The notes under the pieces: generated by a model
Told to the model about the DNA's origin: nothing
Databases searched by the model: none
Seen by the model: the letters and a program-made list of their open reading frames with translations, nothing else
Program-made: the position numbers and the translations under genes
Source: Paraphoma chrysanthemicola
Taxonomy: Eukaryota > Ascomycota > Dothideomycetes > Pleosporales > Phaeosphaeriaceae
Length of the DNA stretch: 64,000 bases
Reading direction: 5' to 3'
Assembly (NCBI GenBank): GCA_020744225.1
Contig: JAGMWG010000022.1
Location: forward strand, 372,001-436,000
In this document: piece by piece, positions 22,451 through 33,669 of the stretch
Layout: every line of letters begins with the position of its first letter
Position numbering within the stretch: position 1 is the first letter of the stretch

Positions 22451-23799
22451 GGTGAGCGGTGTTGTATAGATAGGTTATTTGAAGGATAGGGGTGGTGGTG
22501 GTACAGCGTTGATGGTTTGGGATGTTGACAGTCGCACATACATACATATAGAAAAGGAAAAGAGTAGTGAACTGTCTCTTGCAAAACGAATAGTAGAATG
22601 AACCAATAAGCTCCTATTCTTTTTCGTTTTCGAGCGTTCGTATACTAGTATGTTGCAGGGTAGGGGTATTTTTACCCAGAAAGGTTATGCTTCTACATCC
22701 TCACACAGCGCGTCTAGAGCGTTAGATTGCTAGGGTGTATGTCATCTGGAATCACGACTGTGGATACAACATTTAACCTTATGGCTGAATTACTACGCGG
22801 TCAAATCAGTAATTACAATTACAATAGATATACTGGAGACACGCTTTTTCAGACTGAAAGTGAGCAGATGCCGAAAAGCTGCTTCGTGAGTCAATGCGCA
22901 GGTGCTCTTCAAAACACAAAAATTACTACCGACACTATTTAAATTGATGTTGATTTGTTCAATTGGACATGGAGCAGCATTTCGTAATTCTCACACCTGA
23001 TGACGTTGCCCCTGGGAGTGTTAGTCAAACCCCCACCATAGCTAGCATGACATAGAAATGCCTTACTCACAACATCAGCTACGAGCTGGAAGGAGATTCG
23101 AGTACAAAAGACAGCAGAAGATGTGGGTGTTACGAATTTCGTTAGCCATTACGATCTCATAATCCTTCATAACAGTGTCTTTACAGTCTTGGTGTTGAAG
23201 CAGAGGTTCTCATACTAATACTGCGATTGCTTCCTCACATGTCATGCACGTCTGATCGGATGTGCTGAGAAGTATTATTTTTTTGACTCGAATATTCGCC
23301 GGCTTCGAAGATGTCATCAATTTGGTTGGCTTTGGGAACTCAATGTAGATTGTAGATGTATAAATTGTGAATATCCATCGCCTTCTTGTGTTCCTAGCAT
23401 CTTGAGACTCGACCAATTTGGCGGTAGCTTTCACGAATATACCGCTGCGTTTGGTTATTTGGAATGATAATCGGAACGGGTCCGGTGACGATGCCCAGCC
23501 GTTGGATCTCAAGCCCGTGCTCTCAGGTATGAGGAAAGTATGCACGGTGGCTCCTCTGCGGAAATGCGGTGAGCTGCAGCCTGCTCGCTTGTGACTTTGC
23601 GTTGGTTTCCTGCGCATTATTACTAGGGCGAAGTGATCTTTGAGAATCACCTCTCGCAGGCTTGCTCGCCCCTATAAAAGGCCACATCCCCCCAAGCAAT
23701 GGCACACATAGCACGGCGCATCTCCCATTCAATCTCAACGACTGACAATTCAACCGCACCAAATCCACACGGATCAAGAGTTTGGCGTAGTCAGGCATT
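22451..23799. other. intergenic region, no supported gene
   Basis: This holds the promoter side of the cupin gene (-) and of the F-box-like pseudogene (+). A TATAAAA box at 23673-23679 sits about 125 bp before the pseudogene ATG. A 146-codon minus-strand frame at 23210-23650 starts with GTG and shows no domain, so I leave it out. Confidence 0.4.
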
Positions 23800-25117
23800 A
23801 TGCCTGCAGCTCTTCAGCAGACCAGCCCTACTTTGGTAGAGATGCCGCCTGAGCTGGTCTCCCATATCGCGATGGTCAAGGACTTCAAGGGCAAACACAT
23901 ACTCGATGCGGCAGACGTCGGCAATTTGCGATCGACAAGCTGAAGAACGAACGCGAAGTCCTTCCATGACTTTGCTCGACGCTTCTTTACTGTCCGGAAG
24001 CATATTGTCACCGCGGAAAGCTTCAAGTGCCTACAGGCGATCTCTCAGGATCCGGATTTCAGCTCATATGTTCACGAAGTGTCGTTTGTTCCGATGCGAA
24101 TCAATTATCCACTCCAGGACACGCACTATTGGCCATTCACGGAGTGGTATCCAGTCTTCGGACATGCATATCAGGCGCTGATCCAGGAGCAAGAAGCGTT
24201 TGATCGCTCCAAAGTCAATTCCCGCATGATCACGGAGGCGCTATCCGCGTTTCCCAATCTTGAGAAGTTCTGCATAGAGGCATATCCAAGCGAAATAAAC
24301 GCTGGCGGCTGGCAGGCTTGGGGTTCAAAGACCATCTTTCGGAAAATCGGCATTCTACCATATCCTGAAGAAACCGAATGGTCATGCGTTCGTGACACTC
24401 TGATCGATCAACAAGGGCAGGATCCTGCAAATATTTGTGCTCACTATCAAATCATTATGGATGCTCTAGGCTCTTTGTCGACGCGGGAAAACTCCCAGAA
24501 CTGGACCTCGGACATCGCCTTACTCGTTATTTGCGGAGACGACAGAATACAACTATTCGATCTGTCCTCGCAAAACTTCCTGGGGATCCGAGATCGCATC
24601 CAGTCCGTCTATTTAAACACCACGATGGGCATATATGATTCAACATGGCGCATCGATGGATCATGGCTGTGGAAATATCTGGAAGTGCGTCCGCGTATTG
24701 TCTCATTTACCCTCGGTCAGGAGTCTGCACCGGGCGAATTCCTCATGCAACTCAGACTTGACAACCTTCGCCGATTTGAGCTTTTGTCGTGTGACGTTGA
24801 CCCCGAGTCTGTAACACCCAAGTACGCTGGTGAGTATCCGAATCCGTCACGTCCTCCTATGGAATGAATTAAATCCAACTGCTACCACTTCATGGTTTGA
24901 CATCTTCAAAATCATGATGTGTATGCCGCATCTTAATGCCATTGATCTGTGCAGTTTAGAACCGCGCAGTGGCGTACCAAAGAACGATGGCCTGGAGCAT
25001 ATGAAGGTCTTGGAGTCCCAGGTCGGAAGCGAAGCCATTATTGCTCGTGGGCGCGACGTCGTTCGTGCACTGCACTCGACGACAGAAGCAAAGATAGACG
25101 TGCGCTTGAAGAAGTAA
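23800..25117 (+). pseudogene. decayed F-box-like gene (nonsense plus frameshift)
   Basis: From the ATG at 23800 the frame reads as an F-box-like N-terminus ('VEMPPELVSHIA', then 'AADVGNLRSTS') and hits TGA at 23941-23943. The same frame then stays open for about 300 codons to 24867. It begins 'RTNAKSFHDFARRFFTVRKHIV', which fits directly behind the stop in ascomycete F-box proteins. Near 24820-24835 the homology moves to the +1 frame ('WFDIFKIMMCMPHLNAIDL', 'LEPRSG') and runs to TAA at 25115. A GTGAGT donor sits there, but no AG acceptor occurs before the downstream homology resumes, so an intron is unlikely. Two independent breaks in otherwise intact coding DNA indicate a recent pseudogene. 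Sequencing error or a strain polymorphism are alternatives. A TATAAAA box is retained upstream. Confidence 0.75.
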
Positions 25118-26463
25118 TTCTCCCTTGTGCTCTTGTTTCCTAAAGGCAATTGAGCGCTACCTTCGGTATTGGTTCGAAGCCCTGAGCGACCAGGACGCCC
25201 TTTGTGTTTAGTTCTAGAAAGTAGGATCGGCGATATGATGCTGGGCCCCTACGGACTGTGGATATGACTTTGCCGTCTTTTTCCGAGGTGAGGCTGATAC
25301 TGAAGACTGTGCTGAGAATAGATGGCGCGATAATGCGGGGTTCAACACGAGGCTTGGTTAGCGTCCTCATCAGGCTAGAAAGTACGCTTGCCGACCAGAA
25401 AACTACGTAGAGGGCGTTTCCGCTCCAGACTGTAGTCTGCATCTCCGAACCAATAACTCATGAACGGAAACATGAGCAATCTAGCTCGAACGTGCATACA
25501 TGATGCGTTGATGTGATTTTGAGAAAAAGCGCTAGAAGATTCCACGGCTCGACAGAGTGCAGGGAGCTCGAGCACTTGTACGAGTTTGACCGGCGGCTGA
25601 GGAGTGATTGTTGAGCCTCGTGACCAGCCTTGTGTCTGGGCAAGAGACGACAAGGCTCGATTGCAGATAAGCAGATTCAAGAGGCTGACCTCAGCTATCA
25701 AAAGTAGCGAGCTGCCAGTCGCAGGAAAGATGCCTATGCATCAAGCTTTGCGCCGTTGGGGCTGCGGAGTGACGCGGTTGGCAGCGCGGTGGACGCCTCG
25801 TGCTGAACGTCAAGGAATCACATCTTGGCGGAGGATGAACTGACAACGACATGAGGCGATTGGTGAGGATTCGGCGTCAGCCGTTCGCAATGGCGGTTTT
25901 GATGACGTTTGAGTTCTGGAATCGAGGTGGCCAAGCGCAGTCTTGTCGGAAGTCCGGCAAATTCGACTGCTGCCAATGCAGCCTAGTCTACTTGGCGTCC
26001 TTAGGAGCGGAAACGCTTGGCCTGGCCTTGTCCCAGTCGCCACTTTTGCATACACCCCTCCAGCTCGGAAACCCCGCTGTCGTCATGGCTGGCACAAAAA
26101 TTCTCTGTAACACGACAAATTGAGAGATAGAGAGATGCTTCGCAATGTCGTGAAGCTTCAGAAAGGCAGGTTGGGTGGAATTGACTCCGCTGCCAATCTA
26201 TGGTCCGCCGCTTGCGGAAGACCCTTACTGCTTTGTCCCACTGCCGACTGTGACCGCGGTGACGTCTCTTGGTCGTCTAAACACCGGACCAAGATAGTTC
26301 CCACCATGCCAAGCGCTCCATATCTCGTGGTGCTTGGCTGTTCCCACGCTCTGTGCCGCCTGCAGACCCAAGCCCAAGGTTTAAAGGGCTTGATGTCCCC
26401 CGGATCTCGATTTGCTTGTTATCCCCAACTCCTTCTTAGCACTTGAAGGAACAATTATTCGCC
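25118..26463. other. intergenic region upstream of the ENA ATPase gene
   Basis: The left part has a minus-strand frame of 100 codons (25140-25442) with reasonably gene-like codon use and an ATG start, but it matches nothing I know and has no partner exons; I give it little weight. The right part, from about 25990, is the promoter of the ATPase gene and carries several PacC-like hexamers that are listed separately. Confidence 0.4.
25991..26338. promoter_or_regulatory. cluster of PacC-type GCCARG sites before the ENA ATPase gene
   Basis: The consensus GCCARG occurs on either strand at 25991-25996, 26016-26021, 26021-26026, 26308-26313 and 26333-26338, all within 475 bp of the ATG at 26464. In Aspergillus and yeast, alkaline pH signalling through PacC/Rim101 affects ENA-type sodium pumps. 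Direct binding here is an inference from the hexamers alone, and such short sites also occur by chance. Confidence 0.4.
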
Positions 26464-29400
26464 ATGGGAAAGAAGCAGCCAACACTCGAAGGCCACAAGT
26501 CCGGCCAGGCTAACGAGCCTCTGACCAAACCCGCGCACGCTCTGACCTACAAAGAGGTCGTCGAGCAAACAAAGTGCAATCCCGATGATGGTCTTACAAC
26601 TTCGGAAGCGAAGTCAAGACTGGAGAAATGGGGCAACAACGATCTTGGTGATGACGGAGGTGTCTCACCGGGCAAGATCTTGCTGCGGCAAGTCGCCAAT
26701 GCCATGACATTGGTAGGTTCTCACAATTGATCGCAATTGATAGTTTCTAACGTTTGCAGATCTTGATCATGGCTATGGCTGTCAGTTTCGCAATTGAGTC
26801 GTGGATCGAAGGTGGTGTAGTAACTGCCATCATCCTGCTCAATGTGGTCATTGGATTCGTTCAAGAGTTCAACGCCGAAAAGACCATGGATTCCCTCCGA
26901 TCGCTATCTTCGCCAACTGCGTCTGCGGTTCGCGACGGTAGCACCGTCACTATCCCAACTGTAGAAGTTGTCATTGGTGATCTGATCGAGTTGAAGACCG
27001 GTGACGGTGTTCCGGCCGACATTCGGTAAGTCGGCACCCTGCCAAGAATCACATCTTTTGCTAACGAATCACAGCATTATCGAAGCCGTCAACTTTGAAA
27101 CCGACGAGGCCCTGCTTACCGGTGAATCTCTTCCCGTAGGAAAGGATGGCGAAGCCGTTTTCGACGAGGACACTGGTCCCGGAGATCGTCTCAATGTGGC
27201 GTACAGCTCCTCGACTGTTACCAAGGGCCGCGCTCGAGGTGTAGTCTTTGCTACTGGCATGTACACCGAGATCGGCTCCATCGCTATGTCTCTCCGCCAA
27301 CAGAAATCACGCGTTCGTCCCGTCAAGCGCAATGAGAGCGGCAAGGCTAAGCCCCATCGCTATGCTCAGGCGTGGTCTTTGACTGCTGCGGATGCTGTCG
27401 GACACTTCCTCGGTGTCAACGTTGGTACTCCACTCCAGAAGAAGCTGGCCCGTCTCGCTATCCTCCTTTTCGGTGTTGCTGTTGTCTGCGCCATCATCGT
27501 GCTCGGCTCGAACAACTTCTCCAACAACCGCGAAGTCATCATCTACGCTGTCGCTACTGGTCTCTCCATGATTCCCGCCTCACTCACCGTCGTCCTTACT
27601 ATTACTATGGCAGCCGGAACCAAGCGCATGGTGCAAAGACACGTCATTGTTCGAAACCTGAAGTCTCTCGAGGCTCTCGGTGGTGTTACTGATATTTGCT
27701 CCGACAAGACTGGCACGCTCACACAAGGCAAGATGGTCGCGAAGAAGGCATGGATTCCCGCCAAGGGTACCTACTCGATCGGCACGAGTGACGAGCCGCA
27801 CAATCCAACCGTTGGCGAGGTCTCTTTCACCGCTAAGCAGCCACGACACATTGATGCCGACATCGACGAGAAGAGTACCCCTACTGCGGAATTGTTGGAG
27901 GACAACCCGCATCTTCTAGACTACTTGAAGGTCGCCTCCCTCGCCAATTTGGCCAACGTGCATCAAACTGCCGAAGGACAGTGGAACGCTCGTGGCGACC
28001 CAACGGAGATTGCCATTCAAGTCTTTGCCTCTCGATTCGACTGGAACCGTCTCAAGTACACCACCGGAGACAACCCACAATGGAAGCAGATTGCCGAGTT
28101 CCCATTCGACTCTGACGTCAAGAAAATGTCCGTCATCTTTGAGGAGGTAGCAAGCTCCAAGAAGTACGTGTTTACCAAGGGTGCTGTCGAACGTGTCATC
28201 TACTCCTGCACTACTGTCTACAACGGCGAGACCGAGGGCGAAACTGAGATGGACGACGATTACCGCGAGGAGATTTTGGCCAACATGGAGGCTCTCGCTT
28301 CCGGAGGTCTTCGTGTTCTTGCTCTCGCCAGCAAAGACTTTGTTGGTGAAGCATCAACCAGGTCTGAGGACTACGACAGGAACGATCTCGAGAATGGTTT
28401 GGTATTCCGTGGACTCGTCGGTCTGTATGACCCGCCCCGACCCGAAACCGCTGGATCAGTCCGTCAGTGCCAGAAGGCTGGTATCGAAGTCCACATGTTG
28501 ACTGGTGATCATCCTGGAACTGCTCGCGCGATTGCTGCCCAGGTCGGCATTCTGCCTTCCAACATGGGAACTCTCGCCAAAGAAGTTGCTGACGCCATGG
28601 TTATGACTGCTTCGCAGTTTGACAAGCTCTCTGACGACCAAATCGACGCTCTTCCGCTCCTGCCTCTCGTTATCGCTCGCTGCGCGCCCAATACTAAGGT
28701 CCGCATGATCGATGCTCTTCATCGCCGTAAAGCTTTCTGCGCCATGACTGGTGACGGTGTCAACGACTCTCCATCCCTCAAACGCTCAGATGTTGGTATC
28801 GGAATGGGCACTGGTTCTGATGTCGCCAAGGACGCATCCGATATTGTTCTTACTGACGACAACTTCGCATCCATCCTGAACGCCATCGAAGAGGGCCGCC
28901 GCATGTTCGACAACATTCAGAAGTTCATCCTCCATTTGCTCGCCCAAAACATCGCCCAGGCGTGTGTCTTGCTCATCGGTCTTGCCTTCAAGGATGAGAG
29001 CGGCTTCTCCGTCTTCCCTGTATCGCCCGTCGAAGTTATGTGGATTATCATGATTACCTCCAGTCTGCCCGATATGGGTCTTGGTTTCGAAATCGCCGCT
29101 CCCGATATTTTGACCCGTCCACCACAGAGTGTAAGTTTTGCTTCCATATCACCTCTTGAAATCCGAATACTAACTTTTCCCAGCTTAAGCGTGGTGTCTT
29201 CACCATCGAAGTCATGGTCGACATGCTCTTCTACGGCCTCTGGATCGCCGCCCTCTGCCTCGCATCCTTCTCGCTCGTCATGTTCGGTTTTGGCGACGGA
29301 AACCTCGGCACCAGCTGCAACGAGTCGTACAACCCCAGCTGCGATACCGTGTTCCGTGCGCGTGCAACCACCTTCGCCTGCCTCACATGGTTCTCGCTGT

Positions 29401-29819
29401 TCCTCGCATGGCAAATGTTGGATATGCGCCGCTCATTCTTCATGATGCAGCCCGGATCAACAAAGTATTTCACTCAATGGGCCCGCGACGTGTGGAGGAA
29501 CAAGTTCTTGTTCTTCTCCATCATGTTCGGCTTCGTCACCATCTTTCCAGTGCTGTACATCCCCGTCATCAACGATACGGTCTTCAGGCACAAGGGCATC
29601 AGCTGGGAATGGGGTATTGTGTTCGTCGCTACATTCCTGTTCTTCATTGGTATTGAGGGCTGGAAATACAGCAAGCGCGTCTTCTTCAGGAGGCGCGATG
29701 CGAAGCTTGGCATCGCCAGGCGCGGCTCAGTCGATCTTGAGGAGCGTGTCTTTGAGCGATACCTCAGCACAGCCATCTCCACTGATGGCGAGAGCGACGA
29801 GAAGAAGTCGCGAGCGTGA
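26464..29819 (+). CDS. ENA1: P-type ATPase, ENA family (Na+/K+ efflux, type IID)
   Basis: Four exons: 26464-26712, 26760-27025, 27075-29130 and 29184-29819, giving 1068 residues, close to the usual ~1090. In order there is an N-terminal cation-ATPase domain, two membrane helices, the actuator loop with TGES (Glu189), and a membrane helix with 'MIPASL'. The phosphorylation site DKTGTLT (Asp382) comes next, then the nucleotide-binding domain ('KGAVERV'), 'MLTGDHPGTARAIA', the hinge 'MTGDGVNDSPSLK', and C-terminal helices. The exchange of the usual PEGL for PASL in helix 4 and the overall pattern fit fungal ENA pumps, which expel Na+ or K+ at the plasma membrane at the cost of ATP, especially at high salt or alkaline pH. 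Introns are 47, 49 and 53 nt. The C-terminal tail ends Glu/Lys-rich. The gene has PacC-like sites upstream. The gene symbol is by family resemblance. Confidence 0.95.
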
Positions 29820-31124
29820 GGGAAAGCTCACATCTGAGTTTAAGTACATGAGTGGTCGTTTCAGCGCATCCCGGTTGGGATTCATTTCACGATGGTCCAG
29901 GACTGATCACGGAAAAGGGAGTTTTGGCTGCATTGCTTGCGATACCTTAATGTCTTCATGAACGCATCCTGCACAGGAGCTGAAGGCTTTCATAATAGCG
30001 AAATCAAACTTACATCTTACTACTTCTTTTTCTCACTAATTCTACACAACCATCGTCTTATCTTCATACTCACCCCTTCAAGCAGCTCCGGCAGCTAACC
30101 TTAAAAACCTACCACTCCCAGAAAAGCAATACTACCCCGCCCTCAAACCTCAGTTTGCTTCTCGGCCTTAAGCAGCGCCCACGCCAATACCATCCCGCTC
30201 ACGTGCCATTGATCCCAAGCCATAAACCCTGTCCAACTCACGGACTCTCCGCTCCTCTCCGCCGCCGCCAATGCTTAGCATTACCGCCTGCCAAGCCCGA
30301 GCTTCTGACCGGCACGCTAACTGGTCTAGCCCCGCGCAAGATTGCATCAGCCAAGCATGATAGTGGATCTTGTGCTCGGTGTCTGTGCTTCGTTGGGAGG
30401 GGAATGGCGTGATGGTGGGATGCGTGGTGCACGGAGCGTGGGAGGTTGGGAATTGGAGAGGGGCTAGGGTGCGAACGTTGTGTTGTAGATTGTGGTTGAA
30501 AGAAACAGAAAGAGGAAGAGTTGCGATAAAACATAGAGATGGAATGAAAAGGTGTTGATCAGGGTTGTTATTGGTACGTCGGATAAATTGGTCAGGTCTT
30601 GCGGAACAGCGAAACTCGGACAACAGGAAGCACTGCACCGTACTGCGCTTCAGACTCTACTGCTTCCAAAAACACTCCATGGTTGCTACACATTTCACGA
30701 AATTGTAGGCAAGCGAAAGTTCAGTATTGAAGTTCCAGCACATTTGCCAAATGAAGGCCATGCAAGTGTTTCTGTGGAGTGTTCTTGTCCATTTACCGAA
30801 AGATGGGGTAAACGACGATGGCGCTTGCCGCGAGACGAGGCCGAGACCGAACGGCGCTTTCTCTCCAGTTCCAAACTTCACCGCAAGCACCTACTCGCTA
30901 CCAATTCTAACTATTCGGATTCGGCATTGCATCTTAGTTTGAAGCACCAAGTTCCCTTTGTCCCAACATTTGAGCTGTCCGGCCAGGCCGTTTGCGTCTG
31001 CCTGCTCTCTCGGCGGCGCAAACCGAGCGTCGGCACGGAGCGCCGAAGAGTGTCGAGCATCTGACAAACGCGTGCACAGTGACCTGTGCTACGTTCCAGG
31101 AGTCCTAGGAGTCATTTCCTGAGC
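29820..31124. other. intergenic region, no supported gene
   Basis: This spans the terminator of the ATPase gene and the promoter of the next regulator. A 156-codon minus frame at 30168-30638 and a 170-codon plus frame at 30552-31064 have no domains, and I treat them as chance. I see no repeats or RNA genes. Confidence 0.4.
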
Positions 31125-33540
31125 ATGCAAGCGTGAGAATCCATAAATGATGCCCCAGACGTTCGCCACGAGCTAGGGCGCTGATCCGACTCCAGATGCG
31201 ATAGCTGCCATGAAAGAAAGGTCAAATGTGACAAGAACTTTCCTTGCCAGCGATGCAGCCTGGCTGGATCGGAGTGCCATTACACAGATCGGACCAAGGG
31301 TCGGGCCTACAGCCAGACGCACGTAGATGCACTCGAGCGTAAAATCAAGCGCTTAGAAACACAGAACAAGGTCCTTGTGCAACAGAAACGAGCAGACACA
31401 GCGCCCGTAGGCAGTCAATCAGCCTCAGTAGTATCACAGCATGATATCTCTACGTCTGAAATGATCCACACTCCCTCTAGTGGATCTGCTGATGTCGCAA
31501 GGGAGGTATCCTACCTGTCGATTAACGCATCTGGAGAGAGGAACTATCTTGGATCATCAAGCGGCGTGCTTCTCGCCAACTTCATCAAGGCAAACGTTGC
31601 CATCGAGACTTCAACTCGGCCGTCAACACCACCAATAGACGAACAGCGCACACAGTCAGCTGCATCCATATCAGACATAGGTCGAGACTTGCCTTCCGAA
31701 GCTGTGGCGAGGAGACTTGTTGTAGCTTATCTGAACCATGATCATCTCTGCTACCCAGTCCTTCACCCCGCGACACTACTGGCGCTGATCTCAGAGATAT
31801 ATGGAACAAGCTCCACGTTCTATGCGCAACATGCAAGTGAAGCATTTGTGTTCGATATAGTGCTGGCCATCGCGACAGCCAGCATCTCTAGGTCTGATTG
31901 GCAGGGGCTGCCCAGCGCCCATAGCCACTACGAACGTGCAATGAAGAGAGTATCGATCGTGCTGGAGAAAGGCGGGCTTGGTGGGCTACAGGCAATAATT
32001 CTGTTGATTCAGTATCGCATGAGCAGTTCTATGCAAGATACATCAGCTAGTAAGTCAACATATGAGGTCTTTGCGGCTAAAGCCTTTCGAATTTATATAC
32101 TTACTTGATGGTACTACAGGCATGTGGCACCTGGTAGGAGTCGGAACTAGAATCGCACTAGAACTCGGCCTCCATTGCGATTCTGCTTACCCGCAAAAAC
32201 CCTCCCGTGATGTTGAGAGGGATATCGAGATAAATCCGAACCTTGTGCAACAAGAGATCTCTCGTCTTTGCTTCTGGAGCATCGTTTGCATGGACAGGTA
32301 TGTTCCAATTTCTTGGAATAATGCAGTCTACTCGCGCAAGAATTTCAATAACACCATCAACAGAATCGTTAGCAATATACTGGGTCGACCTCTGGCTATT
32401 CGTAGTCAAGATGTAGATTCGATGCTCCCTTCCGATTTCTGCGAAGAGATACTCCTTGCTGGTATCGAACCGGCCACGGCCGAGCATCTCACACAAAATC
32501 GGATTGCAATTTTTGTTCAAATAACCAAGTACCGGTTGATGTGTGGCGATATCATCGAAGCCTTGCACAGTGGTGTGCGACGCAACCAGTCCGATGACAA
32601 TCTTCGACTTCGACGAGAACAATTTGTGGCCGATCTAAACGATTGGCGGCTCGAAGCCGCAAACGTCGCAACTTCAAATGGGACGAGAGACAATGCGGAG
32701 CCCTCGTCTTGTTTTACATCGCCCATCTGGTATGAGATGATATACCACAACGCTATGCTTATGCTTCACCGACCGTCGCCCACGCTGGATATATCACGGG
32801 ACCCAGTGGCAGTACAGGCGATTTTCAATTCAGCTCAGGCTTCCATCTCATCTTACGCCGCCCTCCATCGCATAGGGGTTTTGAATCACAGCTGGTTAAC
32901 ATTGCAAGCATTGTTCATGGCCGGTCTGTCCTACGTGTACGCGGTGACCATGCACTGCCAGGTTAGCCATAGGCAACAAGGTCATCGGCGAAGCGGGCTT
33001 CTGCAGAAGAACCCGAGTACGATGGAAGTAGTCAACGACACTCGCAAATGCTCCAATATCTTGGTGGCAGTTTCGGAACGATGGAAGTCGTTGCAACGGT
33101 GCGTTGACGTCTTCAATAGACTAAGCGATGCGATCCTCGCCGATGTTCTCAAGATTAGCGCAACCTCTCGTGTTGCTGCTACCGGCGCAGAAAGCGAAGC
33201 AAGTACCAGCAATCTAAACCACAGCCAATTGCAGCGGGACGATCATCCAGTGCCGGATACAACATCTCAACCGAATCGAACCGCTCAATCAATACCATGG
33301 AGCGCCGCACCATTTCACCAACCCCTCGCCACGGATCACATGGCCTCCGATCTTTCTCCGTTGGCTATTGAGAATGAGTTCAGAGACTCGGCGTTCGATC
33401 TCCAGCAGATGTACGACCAACAGCAGGTCGACATGTCAGTCTACCAATTCTCACTAGCTTGGTTCGACAGCTTTGATTATTCTGCTGGAATGCCAAACCA
33501 ATTGAACGACATGAATATGGACATGCACCTTCCATCTTAG
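31125..33540 (+). CDS. Zn(II)2Cys6 fungal transcription factor
   Basis: Four exons: 31125-31132 (8 nt), 31196-32049, 32120-32297 and 32373-33540, giving 735 residues. The zinc cluster begins at the second residue pair: MQACDSCHERKVKCDKN followed by FPCQRC and SEC, spacing C-X2-C-X6-C-X5-C-X2-C-X6-C. The next segment 'DALERKIKRLETQNKVL' should be the linker and dimerising coiled coil. The fungal-specific regulator domain lies at about 150-420: 'VAYLNHDHLCYPVLHPAT', 'MWHLVGVGTRIALELGLHCD', 'LGRPLAIRSQDVD'. The last intron is 75 nt, a multiple of three without stops, so retention would add 25 residues in the middle homology region. The tiny first exon was chosen because it gives a start codon, a proper donor and correct frame. 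The gene is convergent with and next to an AtuA-family gene and an organic-anion transporter gene, which it may regulate. Confidence 0.9.
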
Positions 33541-33669
33541 CTTGCGCACCTATACGACTCAGGAGTTCGACATCTTAAGGCCATTCACTCATGTTCAAGA
33601 GCAAACCTAGCGGTATTGGGGTATATGTAACCTCCCCGTCCTACAATAAGAGGCAATTGAATCTGTACT

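Noticed and set aside
23210..23650. A 146-codon minus-strand frame.
   Set aside because: It starts at GTG, has no domain and lies in the likely promoter region of the F-box-like pseudogene.
24824..24960. A possible intron that would rescue the frame of the F-box-like pseudogene.
   Set aside because: A GTGAGT donor exists, but the first AG acceptors lie after the downstream homology has already resumed, so removing this stretch would delete conserved sequence.
25140..25442. A 100-codon minus-strand frame with gene-like codon use.
   Set aside because: No recognisable motif, no conserved neighbours and no upstream exon that fits; kept only as a note in the intergenic entry.
30168..31064. Two frames of 156 and 170 codons on opposite strands.
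   Set aside because: No domain and low-complexity composition; they lie in the spacer between the ATPase and regulator genes.
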